Source: Symsagittifera roscoffensis (Eukaryota; Xenacoelomorpha; Acoela; Convolutidae). Taken from it: 64,000 nucleotides of DNA. The position numbers and the translations under genes are program-made. The notes beneath the pieces are model-generated. The model ran no database searches and had not been told where the DNA came from. It was given only the letters and a program-made list of their open reading frames with translations. Positions 1 to 9,341 of this stretch are shown here, one piece after another; position 1 is the first letter of the stretch; every line of letters begins with the position of its first letter. Location of the stretch: the NCBI RefSeq assembly GCF_963678635.1, contig NC_087062.1, forward strand, positions 71,019,345 to 71,083,344, given 5' to 3'.

Positions 1-210
1 GCACGAACTAGCTTCATCATCTACTTTTTGCTGACTTTTAAATACATCAAGTTGGTATTATTCAAATTTCATAAAATTATGGTAACAGCAAAACTTTTTC
101 CATTTTCGAAGCTTGTAAATGATTTAATCGAAAACGACACAAAATGTTAATTTGGTGTTCGAACGTCAAATTGCAATCAAAACTAGGGGCCCAGCTGAAA
201 GCTGGAGAGA

Positions 211-1473
211 CCTGTTTGATTATTTTAATATTGATTATTTTAAAATTGTTTTAAAATTTCAGGTTTCTCATGTCGATAGCACCCTTCCTACGCAAAAAAA
301 GTGAAAGAGAAGCTTATGCATTCATTGGTAACGCTTTGGTAAAAAGTTTTCATGAGGGAACTTTTCAAGTCCATAGGTGTTTCCCTAGACAATAGGGGCC
401 CAGCTGAAAGCTGGAGGGACCTGTTTGGTTATTTCAGAAAAAACGTTATACAAATTTTTGATGAAATCGAATTAGCTAGCGCTTTTTGTTTTATTGAAAA
501 AACGAGTTTGAAAAAATGTGGGTGGGGGGTGTAAGGTTAGCGAAATCCTAAGTGTACAGCTCTTCCCCGAGACAAATTAAGGACCATCCGCTTGGGCAGG
601 GGAGTTTCCTACAACCTGGTCTATCGATTAAACCCTTAATCCCAAATCTGGACGGGTAGTTTTTGAGGAAATCGGAAAGATTTGAAAAAAGGCCAAAAAA
701 GTGACTTTTCCTAAGTCTATAGCTCTTCCCCTAGGCAAGTTAAGGACCAGTCGCTTGTGCGGGGGAGTTTCCTACAACCTGGTCTATCGATTAAACCCTT
801 AATTCCAAATCTGGATGGGTAGTTTTTGAGGAAATCGATAATTTCTTAAAAAAAATAGGCAAAAAAATCAAAAAAGTGACTTTTCCTAAGTCTATAGCTC
901 TTCCCCTAAGCAAATTAGGGACCAGCCGCTTGATCATGGGGGGTTCCTACAACCTGGTCTATCGATTAAACCCTTAATCCCAAATCTGGACGGGTAGTTT
1001 TTGAGGAAATCGATAATTTCCGAAAAAATAGGCAAAAAAATCAAAAAAGTGACTTTTCCTAAGTCTATAGCTCTTCCCCTAAGCAAATTAGGGACCAGCC
1101 GCTTGTGCATGGGAGTTTCCTACAACCTGGTCTATCGATTAAACCCTTAATCGCAAATCTGGACGGGTAGTTTTTGAGGAAATCGAAAATTTCCGAAAAA
1201 ATGGGCAAAAAGTGAAAAAAGTACCGAGTTGTGAAGCTTTTCTAAGACCGTAGGGGGTGGGGTAGGGTAAAAATTTCCCTAAATTTCATGCAGCCCGGTA
1301 GGTGAAACGCTACTGAATCCATTGGTACCACTTTTATGAGAATCTGACGGGTAGTTTTTTGGGAAAGCGAATTTTTCGAAAAAGCGTCTCAAAAAAAAAA
1401 CAAAAAAAAACCAGATCTCATCTGGAAAAAAAACGTTTTCATTTCATAATACCTGTTTAATAAATCAAACAGG
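211..1473. repeat. Repeat unit copy 1: inverted-end element with internal tandem repeats
   Basis: The unit starts with CCTGTTTGATT (211-221) and ends with the reverse complement AATCAAACAGG (1463-1473), so it has short terminal inverted repeats. Just outside the start lies the hairpin CAGCTGAAAGCTG (~192). Inside are about four tandem copies of a ~163-175 bp unit anchored on TAGCTCTTCCCC (near 557, 720, 895, 1068). These share the phrases CTACAACCTGGTCTATCGAT and GGGTAGTTTTTGAGGAAATC. No coding capacity is visible. A non-autonomous DNA element or composite satellite are both possible; no transposase is present. Confidence 0.7.
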
Positions 1474-1564
1474 AATTAGGCCCAATAATTCAATTTTATC
1501 TCGAACTAGAAGACATTTGCGTATGATATTATTAGACTAGGGGCCCAGCTGAAAGCTGGAGAGA

Positions 1565-2972
1565 CCTGTTTGATTATTTTAATATTGATTATTTTAAAAT
1601 TTCAGGTTTCTCAAGTCGATAGCGCCCTTCCTACGCAAAAAAAGTGAAAGAGAAGCTTATGCATTCATTGGTAACGCTTTGGTAAAAAGTTTTCATGAGG
1701 GAACTTTTCAAGTCCATAGGTGTTTCCCTAGACAATAGGGGCCCAGCTGGAAGCTGGAGAGACCTGTTTGGTTATTTCAGAAAAAAACGTTATACAAATT
1801 TTTGATGAAATCGAATTAGCTAGCGCTTTTTGTTTTATTGAAAAAACGAGTTTGAAAAAATGTGGGTGGGGGTGTAAGGTTAGCGAAATCCTAAAAGTAC
1901 AGCTCTTCCCCGAGACAAATTAAGGACCAGCCGCTTGGGCAGGGGAGTTTCCTACAACCTGGTCTATCGATTAAACCCTTAATCCCAAATCTGGATGGGT
2001 AGTTTTTGAAGAAATCGAAAAAGTTTGAAAAAATGGCCTAAAAACCGAAAAATTGACTATTCCTAAGTGTATAGCTCTTCCCCTAGACAAATTAGGGACG
2101 AGCCGTTTGTGTAGGGGGGGTTCCTACAACCTGGTCTATCGATTAAACCCTTTATCCCGAATCTGGACGGGTAGTTTTTGAGGAAATCGGAAAGATTTGA
2201 AAAAAGGCCAAAAAAGTGATTTTTCCTAAGTCTATAGCTCTTCCCCTAGGCAAGTTAAGGACCACCCGCTTGTGCGGGGGAGTTTCCTACAACCTGGTCT
2301 ATCGATTAAAACCTTAATTCCAAATCTGGATGGGTAGTTTTTGAGGAAATCGATAATTTCCGAAAAAATAGGCAAAAAAATCAAAAAAAGTGACTTTTCC
2401 TAAGTCTATAGCTCTTCCCCTAGGCAAGTTAAGGACCAGCCGCTTGTGCGGGGGAGTTTCCTACAACCTGGTCTATCGATTAAACCCTTAATTCCAAATC
2501 TGGATGGGTAGTTTGAGGAAATCGATAATTTCCGAAAAAATAGGCAAAAAAATCAAAAAAGTGACTTTTCCTAAGTCTATAGCTCTTCCCCTAAGCAAAT
2601 TAGGGACCAGCCGCTTGTGCATGGGAGTTTCCTACAACCTGGTCTATCGATTAAACCCTTAATCCCAAATCTGTACGGCAAGTTTTTGAGGAAATCGAAA
2701 ATTTCCGAAAAAATGGGCAAAAAGTGAAAAAAGTACCGAGTTGTGAAGCTTTTCTAAGACCGTAGGGGGTGGGTTAGGGTAAAAATTGCCCTAAATTTCA
2801 TGCAGGCAGGTAGGTGAAACGCTACTGAATCCATTGGTACCACTTTTATGAGAATCTGACGGGTAGTTTTTTGGGAAAGCGAATTTTTCGAAAAAGCGTC
2901 TCAAAAAAAAACCAGATCTCATCTGGAAAAAAAAAAACGTTTTCATAATACCTGTTTAATAAATCAAACAGG
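1565..2972. repeat. Repeat unit copy 2 (same element, one extra internal repeat)
   Basis: This is a direct, highly similar copy of the unit at 211-1473, shifted by 1354 bp, with the same inverted ends (1565-1575 and 2962-2972). It has about five internal ~163-174 bp repeats (anchors near 1900, 2072, 2235, 2409, 2580), one more than copy 1. The 91 bp between the two units includes the shared GGGCCCAGCTGAAAGCTGG lead-in, which argues for tandem duplication of a larger segment rather than two independent insertions. Confidence 0.7.
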
Positions 2973-3910
2973 AACTTCTCCATTGACCTGTTGGTTCTCT
3001 TCTTCTGGAAAAAATACCTGTTTTATCTTCTTTCATTTCCAGACTATGTTTGGCAAAAGTCCAGCGTAGTTCTTTGAACACTTTATTTATTTTCGCAAGA
3101 TGTATGTCGCTAGAGAACGAAAAAAAATATTTGATCATCATAATCATAAAAGTGGTACTCGATTAGTTTTCTATCTGAATAATCATATACTAGTAAAAAA
3201 ATTAAACTTAAAACAAAATAGGCCCAAGTACCGAGCGTTGGGGAACACCAGCATTGTGATTGATTTCATCTGACTGAACTCCATTTACTGACACTTTAAA
3301 TTTCCTTTTTTCCAAATAAATTTTCAGAAATTATTTGACGGCTCCTTCAATATATAATCTTAGCTCCAAAATCTGTAACGTTACCGTTTTGCAAACCGTG
3401 TCTGGTATCTTTTTTATAACCACAAATGTCCTATTTTCAGAGTTCAAGTTAGCGCTCATCGCACAGCATTTGATCTGGCGGGGAACATCATGGGTGAAAA
3501 CAATTACAAATGTTTAAAATTCGGTCAAAACTCATTCGGCATTTCTCTGCTCATGGGGAACCACCATGGATGTTTAATAAGGCCAGAGAATCTTCCAAAT
3601 TTCATTTTATCATGAGGAAGCAAACATGAGATTCAGCTCGAGAAACCGTTTTACGATATGGAAAAGCATAACGCACACTTCAAAACAAAAACTTAGCTTT
3701 TCTTTAAACAGGAATAGCTTTTCTGGCAAAAAAAAATGCGGAAAATAAAGTGAAAGGACAACCAATTACGAAGTAACATAGGCCATCAGAAATCAGAATT
3801 CAAAATTCCAATTCACTTTGTGCTAAAGGCAGTCTGCAGATTTAATTGGTCTGCACGGAGACTTTTTTCCATTCGGGTCTGTTTTCATAAGAACAGTCTC
3901 CTTAACTGAC
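2973..3910. other. AT-rich non-coding stretch (probable adenosine kinase intron)
   Basis: No convincing coding sequence is seen. The stretch lies downstream (minus sense) of an adenosine kinase exon that ends at a splice donor. It is therefore most simply read as part of a large intron whose next exon lies beyond the left edge. One short minus-strand open stretch near 2956-3147 lacks recognisable motifs. Confidence 0.4.
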
Positions 3911-4076
3911 CTGTCGTGACCAGTGATGCAGACTGCACATGTTCCAGTGGGGTGGGTGTCCACTTGATAGAATTGCACATTCACTCCATCATTCACACAC
4001 AGATCCTTCAGAGTGGAGGCATACGCGTCTGTTCCCACACAACCAACAAAAGTACACGCTTCAGGGTACTTATCAC
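3911..4076 (-). CDS. Adenosine kinase, second visible exon (partial gene)
   Basis: This exon encodes the next part of a PfkB/ribokinase-family adenosine kinase, the cytosolic enzyme that phosphorylates adenosine to AMP using ATP. The translation includes TFVGCVGTDAYASTLK and QVDTHPTGTCAVCITGHDR, which match the family's conserved PTGTCA..ITG segment of the lid and adenosine-binding region. The acceptor TTTTCAG lies just before 4076 and the donor GTCAGT starts at 3910. The splice phase joins cleanly to the exon at 4815-5046 and restores I-G-D-K-Y-P. The remaining exons, including the C-terminal catalytic DTxGAGD-type motif, are not visible in the window. Either the gene continues left of position 1 past the repeats, or it is truncated. 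Confidence 0.85.
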
Positions 4077-4814
4077 CTGAAAAGATTCAATTTCTGGAGG
4101 AGTGACAAAACCCAAACCCACCTGTTCAACAATGCACTTCCAGTTAAAGTAAACAACAGGAATTACCTGGAATGATATGGTTAGTTTTTCAAATAGAGAT
4201 AAGACAAAAAACGCAATGCTCCCCGTAGTCACAACTTATTATTTTATGAATTTATGCTATTATTCGACTGGAGAACCAAAAACCACGACCAATTTCAGTT
4301 CCAATAACAATAGTAATCACAAACATAGCCAATCGAAGTTTGGAATAGAGTAATGAACGCAAGTAAACAATAAAAAAACGCGAACTTTCCTGAAAAAATC
4401 TCTTCGAATTTCTAGAACAACTTCGAAATTCAAAGAAAAAAAATATATGCCGTTTAAGCTTTTTGTATTTCTTGAACAATTTATGATTGACGCTTTTTTG
4501 ATAACATGAAACCAATTTGAGAAAAGTGGATCAATAGGTAAAACTTTCATTCCGCTGGGAAATCTCAAAAATAAATTCCACCTTCGAGACCAAAAATCGT
4601 TCACGTTTTTTTGCGCCATTTCCACGCTTGTATTTGGAGAGTGCTATTTCAGCAGATAAATTTCAATTGAACTAAAAAAAGTGCATTATACCTAAGTGCA
4701 TCAGTATTTTAAGACTTTTACCTGAAAAGATCAGCAAGACCTATATAAGAGTCTTTACTTCATTCATTACTCTTAAAACTAAATCAGATCTCTTTAAATC
4801 ATTATTTAACTAAC
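4077..4814 (-). other. Adenosine kinase intron
   Basis: This is a 738 bp AT-rich interval between the two adenosine kinase exons. It runs from donor GTTAGT (minus strand, from 4814) to acceptor TTTTCAG (at 4077-4083). No other gene is seen. Overlapping open frames here are short and compositionally simple. Confidence 0.75.
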
Positions 4815-5046
4815 CAATCAGCCACTCGCAATATCTGATTGAGTTCAAGGTTGCCCCACCCGGGATGAAAATATGTTCGAACTTGTCCACCATCTCTTGG
4901 TACATGGGAAGCTGTTGCTCCCCCGCCAGAATAGCATTGTTCGGCTTCAGTCCATACTTCTCCAGAAACTCAGGCGTCACCTCAGCCGAAATATCCAGAA
5001 GAGGGTTTCCCAGGGCAAAAATACACCCTTCGCTCAAAATAGACAT
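4815..5046 (-). CDS. Adenosine kinase, first coding exon
   Basis: The translation starts MSILSEGCIFALGNPLLDIS and continues with KYGLKPNNAIL and FIPGGATLNSIRYCEWLIG. The GNPLLDI, LKPNNAIL and GGATxNS motifs are diagnostic for adenosine kinase: the N-terminal strand and the substrate-binding GGA loop of the PfkB fold. The ATG at 5044-5046 is preferred over the upstream in-frame GTG because the family usually begins a few residues before the GNPLLD motif. The exon ends at 4815 in phase 1, before donor GTTAGT. The gene is on the minus strand, like the transposons, but lies outside them. Confidence 0.88.
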
Positions 5047-5638
5047 CACACTGTCTTAAATAACACGACTTTCACGTATTTTACCAATAGAATAGAGAAC
5101 TAAATTATTACAAATTATTAAGCGACCTTGGGTGTTACTTTGTGATGGCTAGATTGATTATGTAACTTTTCAATTTAGAGCAGAGTTATTGAGAAGAGAG
5201 ACGTAATTAAGAGAGCAATGTCTTCTTCTTTAGATAAGAGAGCTGTAAATTATCCAAAGTATTGTAAAATAGTTTTGAGTTATAGTGGAGATGTGTTTTC
5301 ATTTTCTAGTTGCCAAATGAAACATTCGATAATAAGATAATTTGAACCTTGAACCTGAAACAAGTTGCTGATACTGCTGTTATCGACTTCACAAATTTGA
5401 TTTGAGCAGAAAAGGCCCGGTTACTGAACCTAAGAGATCGCTTCTCAACTTTTTTAGTCAAATGAAATACTCACAGATACATGAGTTTGGAATATGGCTG
5501 CAAGCAAACGTTGTTATATTTGCACAGCAACTTATTAAGGAGAGAAACCATAAAATCGCTATCTGATGTAGAATCGCTACAAATTAATAGAAGCCGCCAT
5601 TCGAGGTCATCAAAATTCAATATATCCTGTGCTATAGC
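5047..5638. other. Upstream flank of adenosine kinase; one weak candidate exon
   Basis: This stretch is AT-rich. The only coding hint is a minus-strand open stretch at about 5475-5665, with the residues FDDLEWRLLLICSDST and LLNKLLCKYNNVCLQ, ending at a perfect donor GTGAGT (5474-5469). It is not recognised and could be a host exon or chance. Promoter elements for adenosine kinase would be expected nearby but none can be assigned. Confidence 0.25.
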
Positions 5639-6071
5639 TTTCAAGATCGTTGAATTTGAAGGCACGTCTCAGCCATTTTTATTACAGTATCCGCTCAAAT
5701 CCTTACCTATTTGAAACACTTTCTCGCAGCTTCTTACTTCTAACACTGACAACTTATGAAGAATTATGTAAGAAAAGTTGTTTAATGAACAAGCTTAGTT
5801 CCCGATTACACGACATTTGCTCTTGCTTGAACTAATCAGAAAAAAATTTCCATGAGAAAAACACCAACCACTTTTCAAGTTAATCTAGAGAATGCCAATA
5901 ATGACGAAATGATCAGAAATCAAATTCATTGACTGTAAAAAAAACTTCTTAAACAAGAGTACTCGGTTGCTGATTAGTTAGCACAAAGCTCAGACAGATC
6001 TCAGTATTCGTTGCAAAAGTTCCAAAGCAAAAAATCATGAGTACTTTTGAGGGTTGAAATGAAACTTGAGA
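5639..6071. repeat. ~435 bp direct repeat, left copy
   Basis: This segment is about 95% identical by eye to 55883-56319 and in the same orientation. Both copies begin TTTCAAGATC and end AAACTTGAGA, so short complementary ends (TCAAG/CTTGA) are present. The flanking sequences differ on both outer and inner sides. Together the two copies bracket the split plus-strand gene fragment and the whole nested element pair. They could be terminal repeats of an older element or a local duplication. No TG..CA ends or primer binding site were found. Confidence 0.7.
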
Positions 6072-6582
6072 GACATAGGCGCTACGCGCAATACACCGAA
6101 GGCATAGAAACTGAAGCAAAAACCAAACAACTTGAACAACTAATAATTGAAGAATAACAGTTCTAGAACAAAAAATCGTACTAATACATGTATACACCAA
6201 AATTTTGCTATATCGAGAAAGAGCCTGAAATAACAGTTCTAGAACTAAAAATCGTACTAACACATGTATAGGTTAAATTTTTGATATATCAACGAAGATC
6301 ATAAAATAACACTTCTAGAACTAAATTATAAATAAATATAAGCAAACTAAACATAATTAAATAAATAGAAGAACAGATAATTAAATAAATAAAGATGAAC
6401 AAATAAAGAAACAAGCATACGCAATCACGTGACATAGCGCGATATAGTCCAGCCCACATGACAATTGATAACTGTGGACGTTATTTGTCGACACTTAACA
6501 ACAGACAACATTAAAAAAAAAACCCGTTACACGATACCATAACACCTTGACTAAAGTCTTCGGTGTAATTAGGTGAATTAGA
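6072..6582. repeat. AT-rich stretch with three ~76 bp tandem repeats
   Basis: The phrase ATAACAxTTCTAGAAC recurs at 6154, 6230 and 6306, and the first two copies share AAAAATCGTACTAA downstream. This gives a three-copy minisatellite with a 76 bp period. The rest of the stretch is simple AT-rich sequence with no gene. Confidence 0.6.
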
Positions 6583-6711
6583 TTGGTGCAAGGCGAAAGC
6601 TTTGTCAACAATTCAACTAAAACTGAAGATGAGGCACGACTTGACATTAAGGCAAACGGACTCTGGGGTTCACGATTCAGCCGCGCTTTCTTTGATGTGA
6701 AAATTTTCAAC
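6583..6711 (+). pseudogene. Repetitive-family gene fragment, 5' part, interrupted by element A
   Basis: The open stretch encodes QGESF, TEDEARLDIKANGLW and SRAFFDVKIFN, then is cut by the LTR of element A. The same reading frame resumes at 55373 with NPHAK. The combination ARLDIxAxG..FFDVxIFN resembles a C-terminal region I have met in repetitive predicted proteins of many invertebrates (family name not certain). The D..D-x-K arrangement (LDI, FDVK) resembles a PD-(D/E)XK nuclease signature; that reading is inference. There is no start codon and a TGA lies just upstream (6574-6576), so the fragment is 5'-truncated or begins at an exon boundary (TTAG precedes it). Confidence 0.65.
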
Positions 6712-7640
6712 TGTAACATTCGCCCGGAAGATACATATCGACGGAAAATAAAACTAAGTCCTAAGACGACTGGCTAACGTCTAAACAGAGCTTTACATGC
6801 TTTTCACCGTCTCTACCAAGCCAGTACTTTCGGTGGTCTTTTCTAACATCGGGTCGACAAAAAACGTTACTGCTTTCGGCTTCGGTCAAAACACTCAAAT
6901 TAACTTAATTACATGCAGAAATAGTGAGCTCATGGCTGGGTCTCAGTATCCCCAGACCACGAGGTCACTCCTAAAAACAGGGCTATTATTATTTATTGAA
7001 TTATTATTGTTTTTGTTCAGTAGATAAAAATCATCATCTCCATCGAAGATGGATCAACCCTTTCCCCCAACTCCTAGCTTCTCATCCTTATCAAAATGAA
7101 TCCAGTTGTTAATTAAATTCAATTCAGGACATGACAAGGAAGCTAAAAGTTCATATAAAAGGATAAAAGTTTCAGTCCCGAAACCCTTCCGGATTCTTGA
7201 ATCCACTGAATCAAGCACGTTAAACTTGATTTCTCCGTAACCCGGAAGGCTGGTTTCCACCCTTCACCGCTGTTCGCAACGTCCTTGCAACTTTTGTAGC
7301 GACACAATAGTTGCCACTCGGGACGTTCTCTGTCAACTCCGTGATTCGTTGTCGTTTCTTAATCACAATTTCCGTTGTTCTCGCAATCGCAACTAATGTT
7401 GTTCTGTTGCTTTTTAGCTCTTCTGCCAAAATGGCCGTTTCTGACGTTTCTCAGAAATGTTACGTCATCACTTCGAAAATTAAAAAAATTTCAAAATACC
7501 AGAATATCTTGACCTTCACCGTTCTACTAATCATCCGAATAACATCGTTAATCCTTCAAAATCACTAACTCGGAAGGCTCGCTGCTAAAAATTCCTAAAC
7601 TGCAGAGATTGCATTTTGTCCATTCTGGTCGAATGTCACA
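6712..7640 (-). repeat. Element A left LTR (3' LTR)
   Basis: This LTR runs TGTAAC...GTCACA on the plus strand, with an 11 bp near-perfect inverted end TGTRACATTCG. It is bounded inside by the polypurine module and outside by AAC. An AATAAA polyadenylation signal on the transcribed strand lies at 6992-6997, and its counterpart is in the other A and C LTRs. Segments CACCGTCT and AAGCCAGTAC are shared with the C LTR and in altered form with B, so all three elements are one clade. Confidence 0.93.
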
Positions 7641-7675
7641 TACTCCCCGGACAGTCCGGTCAATGTCCCCATTGA
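7641..7675 (-). promoter_or_regulatory. Element A 3' polypurine module with hairpin
   Basis: On the transcribed strand the order is a perfect hairpin TCAATG-GGGA-CATTGA (7660-7675), six bases, then GTCCGGGGAGTA abutting the LTR. The purine-rich run directly 5' of the 3' LTR is where the plus-strand primer of an LTR element is expected. The same hairpin-plus-motif arrangement recurs in B (28275-28309), C (57491-57525) and inside ORF1 of A and B. Confidence 0.75.
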
Positions 7676-8462
7676 ATCACGCAATGTTCGTAAAATAGAT
7701 ACAGTGTCATCGAACAGAATTTACAACATGCACGAAATTACTTTTATCCACGTCACATCGACTCACTGCAGAATATAAAGGGCATCATACCACATCACTA
7801 TAGCCTTCAAATTCTTTCATTAATCTGCACATTGAGGATATGACCTAAGATAAAACATATTTTTCGACTTCCAATGTCAATGTCCCGATTAAAAACTTTT
7901 TCTCTTAGATTTAAAAGGTGTTGACTTGCAGGACAGTCCTGCCAACCAACAAGCTAAAATTATCCTACTATGCTTCTTCCCTTCGGAAATCTTGCTTGTT
8001 ATTGTCCTGAATATTAAAACTAAGAAACTCTGTGGTTAGAAAGAACAATGAAGCAATCTCCCTCTTCGAGAGATTACCCAAGCCTTCCATGTCACCACAA
8101 AGTGATCAGTTCTCCCAGCTGATTAAAAACAGTCATGTAGGCTGGAATATTTAAATATACTCCTTTACTTAAGCCTTTCTAAATAAATAGTAAGTAAGTG
8201 TCTCTAAAGCCACTCAACTAAAATCAAAATCCAAATTTATAAGTGCAACAATTTCAAAACTCAACTAAATGTTTCAGTTTTCAATTACAACTTGGTTGCT
8301 TGGTTTCTCACTTGAGTTTTTTCACACAAATAAAACAATTCTGAGTTTTAACTTTTTTTTCATCACTCCTTTGTTTTCTTCTTTTTTCGTCGTTTAGAAG
8401 TTCTAAAATTTCTAAATTCTTCTAACTTCATCTCTTTTTGCATCTTGTTTTTCGGTCATTCG
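7676..8462 (-). other. Element A 3' untranslated region
   Basis: No ORF is present between the ORF2 stop (8463) and the 3' LTR module. A segment around AACTAAGAAACTCTGTGG is conserved in B. Its CTCTGTGGT (8028-8036) can pair with ACCACAAAG (8094-8102). In B the pair changes to CTCTGTGGC with GCCACACAG, so the last base pair changes compensatorily. A second small stem AATCTC/GAGATT lies within the loop. The remainder is AT-rich. Confidence 0.6.
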
Positions 8463-9293
8463 TCAATGTTCCATTTCTTCCTCCTGTGATACTGACTCTG
8501 CACTCTCAGTTTCCGTATCCTGCAACACGTCGTTAGCTATCCTGACGCTGCTGGAAGCCGTCCTCCAACACTTCTGCTCTTCTACCCTCTGTTTGCAACA
8601 AGGTAGGGGATCCACGTTAGATTCTCTGTTCCTGCAGAAGCTGTTGTGGAGACACAACGTCATGTTTCTCTCCAAATCTTCCTTTAACATCTCTGCCTTC
8701 TCCTTTCCACTACGTTCACTCGTCCTGGAAATTCTTTTCACAGCGGTGGTCACTGCATTCCGATGAGTCACGAGAGCTCGCTTGAAAGCTCCTGCTCCAA
8801 TGTCCAGCTGATATTCACTGTACACCCTGCCGTGCTTCGACATATGCTTTTTCGCATATTCGTACAACCATGCAGTCATGTTAGCTCTGAACCATGGCAT
8901 CAATCGTTTTCTTGCCCATATCTTCTTCACTTCCATCGGAATGTTTAGAATTTTGCACATTGTCTCAAAAAGATCTAAATCTTTTAGACAATCTAATTTC
9001 CGCAACTGTTCTCTCGTCGGTGCCTCCTGTCTATTATTTTCTCTCACATGAGCCTCCAGCCATCGTATCGCCATCATAACTCCCACTATCACTATTTTTA
9101 TGGGCTGTGATGAGTCTGGTAAACCCGTGGAGAGCAGCTCTCCAGAGTCCCAGATCAACATCAGATTACTACGCTTGGGATACCACCAAGTCTGCAGCAA
9201 GCAGTGGCAGGGAAACTCGTCATGTGTCAACATGATGCTCCTCCAATTACGTTTTCCCGAAGCTTCCAGTAATGGTTCCACTTCCATCATCAC
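8463..9293 (-). CDS. Element A ORF2, C-terminal segment (Cys/His-rich)
   Basis: This 276-codon open segment is the end of the giant ORF2; function unknown. It aligns throughout with the end of the B copy (29010-29900 region) and with C. Conserved blocks include the PCHCL motif, WYPKR, MPWFRA, THRNAVTTAVKR, LCLHNSFCRNRE and PCCKxR. The pattern of conserved Cys and His (CHC; C..H..C; CC) suggests a metal-binding fold; this is inference. The tail is acidic. No signal peptide or membrane segment is seen. The apparent Met start is only the first Met after an in-frame TAA near 9340; the reading frame continues upstream into the 9342-10274 segment, so this is not a separate gene. Confidence 0.75.
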   Translation of the reverse strand: MMMEVEPLLEASGKRNWRSIMLTHDEFPCHCLLQTWWYPKRSNLMLIWDSGELLSTGLPDSSQPIKIVIVGVMMAIRWLEAHVRENNRQEAPTREQLRKLDCLKDLDLFETMCKILNIPMEVKKIWARKRLMPWFRANMTAWLYEYAKKHMSKHGRVYSEYQLDIGAGAFKRALVTHRNAVTTAVKRISRTSERSGKEKAEMLKEDLERNMTLCLHNSFCRNRESNVDPLPCCKQRVEEQKCWRTASSSVRIANDVLQDTETESAESVSQEEEMEH

Positions 9294-9341
9294 TCGGTGG
9301 ACTTCATCATTCTCGTCTACTGCATTGTAATCTGTGACAGT

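Noticed and set aside
211-2972. Helitron
   Set aside because: The blocks have inverted ends and no 5' TC / 3' CTRR with terminal hairpin arrangement that would support a Helitron call.
211-2972. CRISPR array
   Set aside because: Repeat units are ~170 bp and diverged, without short identical repeats and unique spacers, in an animal genome context.
4252-4625. Minus-strand open frames within the adenosine kinase intron
   Set aside because: Low-complexity Phe/Leu/Lys-rich translations from AT-rich DNA, with no motifs and inside a well-supported intron.
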